Assembly (NCBI GenBank): GCA_003170825.1
Contig: PMYL01000023.1
Span: 1 to 64,000, forward strand
From: Acidobacteriaceae bacterium
Lineage (GTDB): Bacteria; Acidobacteriota; Terriglobia; Terriglobales; Acidobacteriaceae
Length of the DNA stretch: 64,000 bases
Direction: 5' to 3'
Shown here: in pieces, positions 56,618 to 64,000 of the stretch
Layout: each line of letters opens with the position of its first letter
How positions within the stretch are numbered: the first letter of the stretch is position 1
The notes under the pieces: generated by a model
Databases searched by the model: none
Seen by the model: the letters and a program-made list of their open reading frames with translations, nothing else
What the model was told of the DNA's origin: nothing
Position numbers and translations under genes: made by a program

Positions 56618-57100
56618 TCAGAACATGATGCTCCAGGTCGGATAGATGCCTCTTGCGCGTCCGAACAGCTCCTGAAGAGTCAATTCTATGTATGCACCCG
56701 TGATCGTATTCACGAGGATGAACTTGTAACGCAGTTTAAGGTTCTGAGCCACAAGCAATTCAGCGGTAGTCAACGCGAAAAAGTAACCCCTGAAGTCCTC
56801 CGGCAGCTTGCGATTGCTCGACTTCACCTCACAAACTACTATGTTGTCTAGATTGCGCGCGATCTCCGCAGGATCATCCAGGTTCACTGTCGCTAAAAGT
56901 TTCACAACATCGAACGCCTTGCCGTAAACCACGAGATTCTTTTTCGCGTACTCAACCAATAACATCCGCTTCTGTTTGGCGGTTGGTATGACAAATCCAG
57001 TACCGCTTTGCAGCAATATCTGTGCCGCCCTTTTCGCAGTCTGGTTGCGACTCGCTTCGGCGAGTGCCGCTCCCGCCTTCGCCTCTGTCCCCTCGTCCAC
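56618..57100 (-). CDS. Putative PD-(D/E)XK-type nuclease linked to a controller protein
   Basis: 160 residues, no firm family. The segment NIVVCEVKSSNRKLPEDFRG resembles the (D/E)xK half of a PD-(D/E)XK nuclease core, and helices follow (LTTAELLVAQNLKLRYKFIL). Its GTG start at 57100 abuts the TAA stop of the XRE controller gene (TAAGTG), implying coupled translation, as in C-R restriction operons. It faces the truncated methyltransferase tail to tail with a 10-bp gap, so its insertion may have caused that truncation. Confidence 0.6.
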   Translation of the reverse strand: MDEGTEAKAGAALAEASRNQTAKRAAQILLQSGTGFVIPTAKQKRMLLVEYAKKNLVVYGKAFDVVKLLATVNLDDPAEIARNLDNIVVCEVKSSNRKLPEDFRGYFFALTTAELLVAQNLKLRYKFILVNTITGAYIELTLQELFGRARGIYPTWSIMF

Positions 57101-57370
57101 TTACTGTCCTCTTTTCGCCTTGGACTTCGCAGATGGTGCAAGCGCTGAAACGGGCACATCCTCGGAAACTGTAAAAAGCACAGATGGGCCCACCTCAAGA
57201 GCATCCGCGATCCGCCAGATGTTCGCGAGGCTGACGTTACGCTCTCCACGCTCAACGCCGCCGATGTAGGTTCGGTGGAGACCGGCCAATTCCGCGAGCC
57301 GTTCTTGAGAGTGACCGCGACGCTCCCTTATCGCTCTCATCCGAAATCCAAAAGCTGCTATTCGATCCAT
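57101..57370 (-). CDS. Restriction-modification controller (C) protein, XRE family
   Basis: 89 residues. The HTH and flanks ([53 protein letters not shown]) match C proteins that time restriction enzyme expression. The ATG at 57370 lies only 9 nt from a TACAAT box, so the transcript is nearly leaderless, as in several known C genes. It is coupled to the putative nuclease gene downstream. Confidence 0.88.
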   Translation of the reverse strand: MDRIAAFGFRMRAIRERRGHSQERLAELAGLHRTYIGGVERGERNVSLANIWRIADALEVGPSVLFTVSEDVPVSALAPSAKSKAKRGQ

Positions 57371-57379
57371 TTGAAGGAG

Positions 57380-57416
57380 ATTGTAGGGTTATTGGGCAAG
57401 CTTCGTCTGCAGACGA
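57380..57416 (-). promoter_or_regulatory. C-gene promoter with overlapping palindrome
   Basis: On the minus strand TACAAT (57380-57385) lies 9 nt from the C-protein ATG. The perfect palindrome TCGTCTGCAGACGA (57403-57416) occupies the -35 region, a suitable C-box; it contains CTGCAG, the recognition sequence of PstI and BsuBI. Confidence 0.6.
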
Positions 57417-57480
57417 TAAGTAGCGTTAAAATGAGAGGGACAAGATCGTTAGGCGATAATGCCCCGAATCGAGGCTTGTT

Positions 57481-57954
57481 TTGGGAAAAAATCCCTTCCC
57501 GATTGTACTTGGGCGAGCTGTGAGGGACTTCTGTCGCACCAATGCCTCATTCGGCATCCTCAGATCCGCCTCTAGCGGTGTTGTGTCTTTTGGATGGTCC
57601 GACGGAGGCTGTTGGATGCTTGCGGCCGCGATCCAGCAGCGTTGGGGTGGGGAAATGTATACTCTTTCTCGCACGGGATCTGACGCGCAGCATGTCGTGG
57701 TTCGTATCGACAAGATTTTTATCGATCAGGATGGTCCTGCATTTGGCAAGGTACTCATTCGTAGATTTGAAAGACAGGAAGGTTTTCCAGCAGGGTCACT
57801 TCGGATAGTACCGTTCTGCGCGACAATGAGCGGGGATATACCAAAGCCCGAGAAGCAGGAGGGGATAATTGCTGGAATCTGCAATCATATCCCTTTGAAT
57901 TGTTCGCCGGTCTTGAAAAGAGCGGCATCGCAATACATTGCGGCCAGTGGATAA
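57481..57954 (+). CDS. Uncharacterised protein with GGCW-HVVVR-D pattern
   Basis: Up to 157 residues (TTG start at 57481 uncertain). The central part SDGGCWMLAAAIQQRWG, then QHVVVRIDKIFIDQDG, has a Cys, His and Asp in the order seen in papain-like or transglutaminase-like folds; this is a pattern impression, not an identification. It lies between the controller gene and the endonuclease remnant and overlaps the longest reading of the latter. Confidence 0.5.
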   Translation: MGKNPFPIVLGRAVRDFCRTNASFGILRSASSGVVSFGWSDGGCWMLAAAIQQRWGGEMYTLSRTGSDAQHVVVRIDKIFIDQDGPAFGKVLIRRFERQEGFPAGSLRIVPFCATMSGDIPKPEKQEGIIAGICNHIPLNCSPVLKRAASQYIAASG

Positions 57955-57959
57955 ACCGT

Positions 57960-58307
57960 ATGGGCTACTTCGAGGAGTCACTACTCGTCAAACTCGGCGT
58001 AGAAGTTGAAACTCACGGGAAGATGCCCGATGTGGTGCTGCATTATCCCGACCGCAACTGGCTGCTCCTGGTAGAGTCCGTTACCAGCCACGGCCCGGTT
58101 GATGGTAAGCGTCATGCGGAACTGGCAAAGCTGTTTGCCAAGTCGAAGGCGGGATTGGTTTACGTCACTGCGTTTCCAAATCGATCCGTCATGAGCCGTT
58201 ATCTCGGTGAGATAGCATGGGAAACTGAGGTTTGGGTTGCCGATGCTCCTTCGCACTTAATTCATTTCAACGGGGAGAGATTCCTTGGCCCCTACACATC
58301 CCAGTAG
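57960..58307 (+). pseudogene. C-terminal remnant of a BsuBI/PstI-type restriction endonuclease
   Basis: MGYFEESLLVKLGVEVETHG, then KMPDVVLHYPDRNWLLLVES, VTSHGPVDGKRHAEL and AGLVYVTAFPNRS..WETEVWVADAPSHLIHFNGER match the C-terminal half of BsuBI/PstI endonucleases, including the catalytic PD..ExVTS region. The N-terminal ~200 residues are absent. The last codons run into the type ISP stub (overlap 58292-58307), marking an insertion boundary. Confidence 0.8.
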
Positions 58308-58552
58308 CCGCGCGGGATATTGAAGGCGTCCAGCACCGCCGCGTCCACCTTCGCCGGGTTCCTGCCTGCGCGGGGAATCGGAAACTCGGGCACCACCATC
58401 CAATCGAAAGCCCGGGCGCACTTCTCCAGCAGCGCCTCGAAGGCCCGCCGCACATTCCCCTCGTTGTCGAACTTGCCCCGCCCGAACCGCTCCAGCGTCT
58501 CGTAGTAGGCCTTGACCGGCGCGTGCGTTGGCTTCAGCTTGAAGTTGCTCAT
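58292..58552 (-). pseudogene. N-terminal stub of a type ISP restriction-modification enzyme
   Basis: 86 residues (MSNFKLKPTHAPVKAYYETL, FGRGKFDNEGNVRRAFEAL, CARAFDWMVVPEFPIPRAG, GYWDV) equal to the N-terminus of type ISP enzymes, stopping where the family continues with GYWEAKD. The C-terminal remnant is at 55209-55590. The ~2.7 kb between holds the BsuBI/PstI-type remnants, which therefore sit within the ISP gene. Confidence 0.8.
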
Positions 58553-58662
58553 GGTGTCACATCTACTCTAAGCCGCCGCCCGACAAAACCGCCCACCGCC
58601 CCACCCTGCCGAACCCGCCTCCACAACTTTGCTGACCCCTGACCTCTGACCCCTGTCCCCCT

Positions 58663-59016
58663 TCACCTCCGATACCTCTTCCGCCACAGCCCCTGCTCCA
58701 CAAGCTCCATGGCCCGGTCCTCGATCGAGCGCTGCCACGGCACAATCCCGTACACCAGGTCGCATTGCAACGCCCGCGCCATCTTGCCCAGCCGCTCTAG
58801 CGTAATCGTGTTCTGCTGCTCCGACCGCTCCATCTGGAAGACCATCTTCGGCGTGAACTTCATATCCCGTGCAATCTCATCCACGGGGGTCCCCGTCGCC
58901 TGCCGCATCGCACGCAACCACCCCTCCGCCGGCCGACGCGACTTCCGCGCACTCCGAAGTGGGCGTAGCTGGTGTTCCAGGTCCAGCAGCGCCATCCCCC
59001 TCATCGCTCTCAGCAT
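58663..59016 (-). CDS. Mobile mystery protein A-like HTH protein
   Basis: About 117 residues: LEHQLRPLRSARKSRRPAEG, WLRAMRQATGTPVDEIARDM and QMERSEQQNTITLERLGKMA fit the MmyA group, an XRE-type HTH usually paired with MmyB, a Fic-domain protein. No mmyB is seen here. The ATG at 59016 is likely; ATGs at 59001 and 58992 are also in frame. It lies 110 bp upstream of the type ISP stub. Confidence 0.72.
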   Translation of the reverse strand: MLRAMRGMALLDLEHQLRPLRSARKSRRPAEGWLRAMRQATGTPVDEIARDMKFTPKMVFQMERSEQQNTITLERLGKMARALQCDLVYGIVPWQRSIEDRAMELVEQGLWRKRYRR

Positions 59017-59553
59017 TCCTCGTTCCCTCTTTTGCAGGTGCATCCGGCACAGATTCAGGAAAGCGCAACCGCCAATCTGAGTTTGCCCCTTGAGTTGCCT
59101 GTCTAACTCTAGTCTGGCGCATCGCCAGGTAATTATATGCAACGATTCTTCGCTGCCTCTAACCCTGAAAACGGAGAAAAACTCCCCCGGGGTTGCACTG
59201 CATGTGCATGAGGGACCTTTTCACAACATTCCGCGCCAACGTTTGCCCATATTTCCGCACGCCTGCAGCGAACCTTTGGCCCTCCAACGTCACCGTCCAA
59301 ACCCACGTTTTAAGGGCGACTGATCCCTGTTCCCTGTTCCCTGATCCCTGCTCCCTGTTTTCCCAAACCCTAACAATCCCCGCCCCGTCCGCCCGCTATC
59401 ATGAACACAGGACGTTCCGTGGGAGCGTCCGGGAAAACCTTCGTTTCAATCCGGCAATGCACTCATTCCAAATGACTTCACTTCAGATAGGCGCGCACCA
59501 GGTCGATCAGGTCTTCGGCCAGCTCCGGTATGGTATTTAGCTAGGGGGTATAG
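59017..59553. other. Intergenic region with CCCTGTT tract
   Basis: 537 bp between the MmyA-like gene and the porin. Contains CCCTGTTCCCTGATCCCTGCTCCCTG-type units at about 59327-59362. Otherwise no gene or RNA was recognised. Confidence 0.4.
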
Positions 59554-61008
59554 TTGCGCGTCCACTCCAGACTCACTCGCGAACTCGTCCGCGCACTCGC
59601 TGGCCTGACCCTTGCGCTGGCCATGGCCGCCGGCCTGGCAGACGCCCAGGCAACCGACTCTCTTCCCCCCGCTCCCCAGCCACAACCTCAACCCGTGCAA
59701 CAACTTGTCGCGGACGCGCCCATCGTCGCCATGTTCCCGCACCCTGAGGACAGCCGCTACTGGCTCTCCGGCCAGGCCAACATCATCTTCCAGGGCCGTT
59801 TGCCCTTCCATTCCCTCTACCAGGGCTCCAACAGCTTCCGCAACTCGGCCGAATACAAGACCTCCCTGCTGGGCACGATCTACACCGCCCTCCGGCCCAC
59901 CCGCTCGATCCGCTACAACACCGACCTGATCCTGGACTTGGAGAGCGCCGGCGGCCGCGGCCTGAGCCAGGCATTGGGACTGGCCGGCTTCACCAACCTG
60001 GACGTGGTGCGCAACCCCAACCTGGGCCCCACCCCCTATCTGGCCCGTTATCAGATTCACCAGGTCTTCGGCCTGACGCAAGAGACCACCACCCAGGAAC
60101 CCGGCCCCTTTGCCCTGGCGCCCAGCGTGCCCGTTCGCCGCGTCGAGTTCCGCGCCGGCAAGCTCACACTCCCCGATTTCTTCGACGCCAACGGCCCCGG
60201 CTCCGACAGCCACTTACAGTTCATGAACTGGACCATCGACAACAACGGCGCATGGGACTACGCCGCCGACACCCGCGGTTACACGGTAGGCGGCATGGCC
60301 GAGTACGACGACAAAATCTGGAGCCTGCGCTACGGCCTCTTCGCCATGCCCACCGTGGCCAACGGCATCGACATGGACTGGGCCTTCAGCCGCGCCCACG
60401 GCCAGAACGGCGAGTTCGAACTGCGGCACAGCCTTTTTCCAAAACGCAAAGGGACGCAACGCGTCCTTTTCTACGCCAACCGAGCCCACATGGGCACTTA
60501 TCGCGAGGCGGTCAACGCATTCCTGGCCGGGATCGACAAAACCCCCACCATCACCCTCCACGAACACTTCAGCGCGCTCAAGTACGGCTTCGGCTACAAC
60601 ACCGAGCAGGAGCTGACGGAGAATCTGCGCGTCTTCGGCCGCTTCGGATGGAACGATGGCAAGACCGAGTCTTTTGCCTACACCGAGGTCGAGCAAACGG
60701 TTCTTGCCGGCGCCGACTACGCCGGAACCCGCTGGCGCCGCCCGGTGGACAAGATCGGCCTGGCCGTCGTCTCCAACGCCATCAAGAGCGACCACCAGGA
60801 GTATCTGAAATTGGGAGGCCTTGGCTTCCTGCTGGGCGACGGCAACCTCAACTACGGCCGCGAGAACATCGTCGAAAGCTACTACAACTGGCACGCCTGG
60901 CGGGGACTGTTTTACGCACTCGATGTGCAGCACATCGCAAACCCCGGCTACAACCGCGACCGCGGTCCCGCATGGGTGGGCTCAGTCCGGGCGCATGTGG
61001 ATTTTTGA
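59554..61008 (+). CDS. OprB/AlgE-like outer-membrane porin
   Basis: 484 residues. Signal peptide (LVRALAGLTLALAMAAGLADAQ), Pro-rich linker, then alternating beta-barrel strands (SGQANIIFQG, RYNTDLILDLESAGG, VGGMAEYDDKIWSLRYGLF, FELRHSLFPKRKGTQRVLFY) and the closing SVRAHVDF with terminal Phe. Resembles carbohydrate-selective porins. The TTG at 59554 lies 5 nt after GGGGG and is the probable start. A C-terminal fragment of a paralogue follows downstream. Confidence 0.82.
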   Translation: MRVHSRLTRELVRALAGLTLALAMAAGLADAQATDSLPPAPQPQPQPVQQLVADAPIVAMFPHPEDSRYWLSGQANIIFQGRLPFHSLYQGSNSFRNSAEYKTSLLGTIYTALRPTRSIRYNTDLILDLESAGGRGLSQALGLAGFTNLDVVRNPNLGPTPYLARYQIHQVFGLTQETTTQEPGPFALAPSVPVRRVEFRAGKLTLPDFFDANGPGSDSHLQFMNWTIDNNGAWDYAADTRGYTVGGMAEYDDKIWSLRYGLFAMPTVANGIDMDWAFSRAHGQNGEFELRHSLFPKRKGTQRVLFYANRAHMGTYREAVNAFLAGIDKTPTITLHEHFSALKYGFGYNTEQELTENLRVFGRFGWNDGKTESFAYTEVEQTVLAGADYAGTRWRRPVDKIGLAVVSNAIKSDHQEYLKLGGLGFLLGDGNLNYGRENIVESYYNWHAWRGLFYALDVQHIANPGYNRDRGPAWVGSVRAHVDF

Positions 61009-61050
61009 GCCAGGGGACAGGAATTCGTTTTTTAGTGGCCGGCGATCAGC

Positions 61051-61155
61051 TTACTTGCCCTCGCCAGTTGGTTGCCCCTGCGCCTCGGCGGGCAACGCAT
61101 AGATCACCTCGCCCGGCTTGGCGTAGTGCAGTTTTTCCCGCGCTTCCTGCTCGGC
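61051..61155 (-). pseudogene. C-terminal fragment of DivIC/FtsB (septum formation initiator)
   Basis: AEQEAREKLHYAKPGEVIYA followed by LP and a polar tail is the conserved end of DivIC/FtsB, a small cell-division coiled-coil protein. Upstream of residue A the frame becomes antisense to the porin fragment, so the N-terminal ~70 residues with the TM helix are missing. An intact copy must exist elsewhere if the gene is essential. Confidence 0.65.
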
Positions 61156-61323
61156 GACGGCGGCCTCGCCTACGGTCACGAAAAAATCTTCGAGTGCTTC
61201 TACACCGCGCACCTCTGGCGCGGCTTCTTCGCCTCCTACGACTTTCAGCACATCAACAATCCGGGCTATAACCAGGCCCGCGGCCCCGTCGCCGTCTCAG
61301 CTGTCCGCTTCCACACCGAATTC
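61144..61323 (+). pseudogene. C-terminal fragment of a second OprB-like porin
   Basis: FLLGDGGLAYGHEKIFECFY, then TAHLWRGFFASYDFQHINNP and GYNQARGP..VRFHTEF align closely with the last 60 residues of the porin ending at 61008 (FLLGDGNLNYGRENIVESYY..). The stop codon after TEF is lost, and the 5' side runs into the divIC fragment. Confidence 0.75.
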
Positions 61324-61553
61324 CGACCATCCGAAGCGGGTTGTACACGCTGGAGATCCACGCCTGTAGGGATCGGAAGCTGGAGGCGGCGAGGCAACAA
61401 GGGCAGATTCGCCGCCAGCCGGCCGCGTGAAAAAGCCAGGACGCTGGTCTCCGGGCGGTTCCGCGTGACGGAGGACGGAGGACGTGGATTACTTCCGGAT
61501 GGGGCTGAAGTTGGCGAAGAGATCGAACTTCTAGCGCAACTGATCTCTGTTCC

Positions 61554-62030
61554 CTACTTCTTTCCCTTGCCGGGCCCACGGCTGCCCAGCAGCCCTTCCA
61601 GCTCTTCCTTGAACTCGCGCACGTCCTTGAAGTCCCGGTAGACCGATGCGAAGCGGATGTAGGCCACCGTGTCCAGCCCCTTCAGGTGCTCCATGATCAG
61701 TTCACCGATCTCGCTGGTGGTGCGTTCGCGCTCTGGTGCATCGACGAGGAAAGTCTCCGCGGCGTCCACGATGGCCTCAAGTTTGCTGGCCGGCACGGGC
61801 CGTTTCTCGCAGGCGCGGAGCAGGCCGCTGAGCACCTTCTGGCGGTCGAAGCGCTCGCGGCGGCCGTCTTTCTTGACCACCATGTAGGGGATTTCGTCGA
61901 TGCGCTCGTAGGTGGTGAAGCGGCGATTGCAGCGCTCGCACTCGCGCCGGCGGCGGATGGAGTCGGCCTCTTTGCTCTCCCGCGAGTCGACGACCCGGTC
62001 CTGACCGAAACCGCAATAGGGACACTTCAT
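61554..62030 (-). CDS. nrdR: Ribonucleotide reductase regulator NrdR
   Basis: 158 residues, a zinc-ribbon plus ATP-cone repressor of nrd genes responding to (d)ATP. Zinc ligands: MKCPYCGF and [18 protein letters not shown]-cone with [20 protein letters not shown]. The C-terminus [15 protein letters not shown] is typical. Length is normal. Confidence 0.95.
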   Translation of the reverse strand: MKCPYCGFGQDRVVDSRESKEADSIRRRRECERCNRRFTTYERIDEIPYMVVKKDGRRERFDRQKVLSGLLRACEKRPVPASKLEAIVDAAETFLVDAPERERTTSEIGELIMEHLKGLDTVAYIRFASVYRDFKDVREFKEELEGLLGSRGPGKGKK

Positions 62031-62120
62031 GCTTAGGGAGATTCTACGGCATGGATGGGTGGTAGAGGGAATAGGGCTGCGCGGAGGATAAATCGGTGCT
62101 ATTCTGCTTCCGGAAGCGAT

Positions 62121-62429
62121 ATGGAAAGCCCAATTCAGCCTAATCTCGAAGAAATTGCTTGCTTGTGCAGGCGCTTTCAGGTGCGCCGCCTGGCGGTCTT
62201 CGGCTCCCTTCTCCGCGGGGACTTCGACCCGCTTCGCAGCGATGCGGACTTCCTAGTGGAGTTCGAGCCGGTTCCGGTTACGGCCAGGATGCAAAACTAT
62301 CTTGGCTTGCGGGAGGCGCTTGCGTCGCTGCTGTCTCGTCCCGTGGACCTGATCGAGGAGGGCGTGATTCACAATCCTTATATTCTCCAGAGCGTCTCCG
62401 AGCAGAAGCAAGTTCTTTATGCAGCGTGA
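62121..62429 (+). CDS. MntA-type nucleotidyltransferase antitoxin
   Basis: 102 residues. The minimal nucleotidyltransferase motif [21 protein letters not shown] has GS..D.D with both acidic residues; the tail [17 protein letters not shown] is typical. MntA proteins AMPylate and silence HEPN toxins. It overlaps the HEPN gene by 11 bp. The ATG at 62121 is chosen over the longer frame because homology begins there. Confidence 0.88.
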   Translation: MESPIQPNLEEIACLCRRFQVRRLAVFGSLLRGDFDPLRSDADFLVEFEPVPVTARMQNYLGLREALASLLSRPVDLIEEGVIHNPYILQSVSEQKQVLYAA

Positions 62430-62766
62430 AGCGAAGGCCTATCTTTGGGACATCGCGAATGCGGCGGCAAGCATTCGAGCCTTCACCTCTGGAAAGGACT
62501 TGAATGCCTATCTGCATGATGAGCTGTTGCGTGCGGCCGTCGAACGTAAGTTCGGGATCGTGGGTGAGGCGCTTTCCCAATTACTGCGCAATTTTCCGTT
62601 GTATCGCGACAAGATCACGCTGGTTGGAGACATCATTGCGTTCCGCAACCAGATCGTTCATGGCTACGCAACCGTGAGAGACGACATGGTGTGGGAGATT
62701 GTTCAGGTCTATCTTCCCCGGCTGCACAGGGAAGTTGCGGAATTGCTCGAAATGCCGGAGAGCTAG
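62419..62766 (+). CDS. HEPN-domain toxin (HepT-type)
   Basis: 115 residues, an all-helical HEPN ribonuclease. The active-site Rx4H motif is RNQIVH near residue 80; LRAAVERKFGIVGEALSQL is the helix-2 signature. With the upstream MntA it makes a type VII toxin-antitoxin pair, translationally coupled. Confidence 0.9.
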   Translation: MQREAKAYLWDIANAAASIRAFTSGKDLNAYLHDELLRAAVERKFGIVGEALSQLLRNFPLYRDKITLVGDIIAFRNQIVHGYATVRDDMVWEIVQVYLPRLHREVAELLEMPES

Positions 62767-62811
62767 ACAGCAATCGATTGAATCGGGCAACTCTCCAGGC
62801 CTTTTAGGCGG

Positions 62812-63951
62812 TCAGCTCAGAAACTCGGCAATCGCCGCAACCACCGTCTGCTGCTCGTCTTCGCGGAGTTCGGGGAAGATGGGTAGGGCCAGGACTTCGT
62901 GGGCGGCGCGCTCGGCTTCAGGGAAGCTGCCTTCGGCGTAGCCGAGCCCCTTCAAGGCTTCCTGCAGGTGGAGCGGGACGGGGTAGTAGATCTCCGAGCC
63001 GATCTTGCGGGCGGTGAGGAACTCGCGCAGGGCGTCACGGCGTGGGGTGCGGATGACGTATTGGTGCCAGACGTGGCGGCTGCCGGGAACCTCGTGGGGC
63101 AGGACGATGCCGTGGGTTGTATAGGTGCCGGATTCGGCTAGGCCTGCAGCGGCAAAGAGGGCATGGTAGCGCTCGGCCACTATGCGCCGGGCCTGGTTCC
63201 AGCCTTCGATGTACTTGAGCTTGACGTTGAGGATCGCGCCCTGAATGCCGTCGAGGCGCGCGTTCCAGCCCACCTCGTCGTGGTGGTAGCGGCGGCGCAT
63301 GCCGTGCTGGCGCAGCATCCGCACGTGCTCGGCCAGTTCGTCAGAATTAGTGGTGACCATGCCGGCGTCTCCGGCGGCGCTCAGGTTTTTTGTGGGATAA
63401 AAGCTGAAGGCGGCGGTGGTGCCGAGTGCCCCCGCTTTCACTCCCTTCCACTCCGCGCCCCAGGCTTGGGCGGCGTCTTCAATGAGGGTCAAGTCATGCT
63501 CTCGTCCGAGACGGGCAAAAGAGGTCCAATCGGCGCACTGGCCGTAAAGATGAACCGGCAGGATGGCCTTGACCGCTTCGCCTTGCGGGCCTTTCAGAAC
63601 GGTCTCCACGGCGTTCGGGTCCAGGTTGAAGGTTCCGGGGTCGATGTCGGCCAGAACCGGAGTGGCGCCGGCGCGGAGGATGGCGCTCACCGAGGCGAAG
63701 AAGCTGAAAGGGGTGGTGACGATGGCCGTACCGGGGCCGATTCCGGCGGCGGCCAAGGCCAGCCAGAGGGCATCGGTGCCCGAGGAGCAGCCCAGCGCGT
63801 GGGCCACGCCCAGTTGCTCCTGGGCGGCGCGCTCAAAGGCGGCTACCGGCTCGCCAAGGATGAACTGCTGCGTCTCAAGCACGTGGGCGACCGCATCCAG
63901 CAATTCCTGGTGGAGCGGACGGTACTGGCGCTTGAGGTCCAGCATGGGCAC
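62812..63951 (-). CDS. DegT/DnrJ/EryC1-family PLP aminotransferase
   Basis: 379 residues. PLP-dependent sugar aminotransferase, as used for amino-sugars of lipopolysaccharide or glycoproteins. Key motifs: LGCSSGTDALWLAL, EDAAQAWGAEW, the Schiff-base Lys in SFYPTKNLSAAGDAG, and EVGWNARLDGIQGAIL. The frame is open to the window edge; starts at GTG 63951 and ATG 63945 are possible, or one outside. Confidence 0.9.
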   Translation of the reverse strand: MPMLDLKRQYRPLHQELLDAVAHVLETQQFILGEPVAAFERAAQEQLGVAHALGCSSGTDALWLALAAAGIGPGTAIVTTPFSFFASVSAILRAGATPVLADIDPGTFNLDPNAVETVLKGPQGEAVKAILPVHLYGQCADWTSFARLGREHDLTLIEDAAQAWGAEWKGVKAGALGTTAAFSFYPTKNLSAAGDAGMVTTNSDELAEHVRMLRQHGMRRRYHHDEVGWNARLDGIQGAILNVKLKYIEGWNQARRIVAERYHALFAAAGLAESGTYTTHGIVLPHEVPGSRHVWHQYVIRTPRRDALREFLTARKIGSEIYYPVPLHLQEALKGLGYAEGSFPEAERAAHEVLALPIFPELREDEQQTVVAAIAEFLS

Positions 63952-64000
63952 CGGCTGGGAGGTTGCGGCGGAACTCCGCGGAGGGGTGAGAGCATCTTGC

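Noticed and set aside
57481..57954. N-terminal half of the BsuBI/PstI endonuclease
   Set aside because: The frame differs from the C-terminal remnant and the residues do not resemble the endonuclease N-terminal domain.
58880..58905. GGGGGTCCCCGTCGC resembling the hairpin repeat
   Set aside because: It lacks the AGGTCTT-type loop and the second arm; it is ordinary coding sequence of the MmyA-like gene.

Overview
The window reads as chromosomal DNA of a soil-type acidobacterium, most likely class Terriglobia. The evidence is indirect: GC-rich codon use, the gene complement (futalosine-pathway menaquinone gene, paired amt/PII genes, BNR-repeat and Ig/OmpA surface proteins), and intergenic repeat families such as TCATCCTGAGCGAAG and runs of CCCTGTT/CCCTGAT that I associate with Terriglobales genomes. 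No rRNA, tRNA, CRISPR array or intact insertion sequence was seen.

Layout. 0-6 kb: a partial acyltransferase, then the translation block rplM-rpsI-rpsB-tsf and pyrH on the minus strand, with an unrelated plus-strand secreted-protein gene wedged between tsf and pyrH. 6-18.7 kb: housekeeping and secreted proteins (dienelactone hydrolase, DEAD-box helicase, class II aldolase, sugar transporter, XRE-cupin regulator), a winged-helix/TPR regulator carrying in-frame hairpin repeats, and an NfnAB-type flavoprotein pair. 18.7-24.3 kb: two toxin-antitoxin pairs, an orphan flagellin with a sigma-28-like promoter, an ECF sigma / membrane anti-sigma / Spy-like operon, and a small element with 18-bp terminal inverted repeats. 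24.3-28.8 kb: an AT-richer island with Vsr nuclease, C5-cytosine methyltransferase, a small HTH protein and a large MORC/MutL-like GHKL ATPase, which looks like a restriction/defence locus. 29-46 kb: araD-like aldolase, a large PDZ-containing histidine kinase with an NtrC-type regulator, otsB, mlaEF (the ATPase has substitutions at catalytic positions), a 77-codon internally deleted acyl-CoA dehydrogenase, an amidohydrolase, mqnE, a BNR-repeat protein, two Ig/OmpA paralogues and nuoB. 47-54.7 kb: a nitrogen-sensing block amt-glnK-amt-glnK-(membrane protein)-glnD; both PII proteins keep the uridylylated Tyr51 that GlnD would modify. 54.7-59 kb: a restriction-modification graveyard, in which the two ends of a type ISP enzyme gene flank remnants of a BsuBI/PstI-type system, which is itself split by a controller-protein/nuclease cassette. 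59-64 kb: an OprB-like porin, fragments of a second porin and of divIC/ftsB, nrdR, a MntA/HepT toxin-antitoxin pair and a DegT-type aminotransferase.

Three themes stand out. First, the two restriction loci (24.3-28.8 and 55.2-58.6 kb) and three toxin-antitoxin pairs mark accessory DNA in an otherwise ordinary chromosome. Second, a hairpin repeat family (GGGGTCCCC, 6-nt arm, AGGTCTT-like loop, complementary arm, GGGGTGG) sits in frame inside at least three genes and shows paired arm changes that preserve the stem. Third, several genes are caught mid-decay: the short GcdH fusion, divIC, the second porin, an OmpA tail cut off by a stop codon, and both R-M systems.
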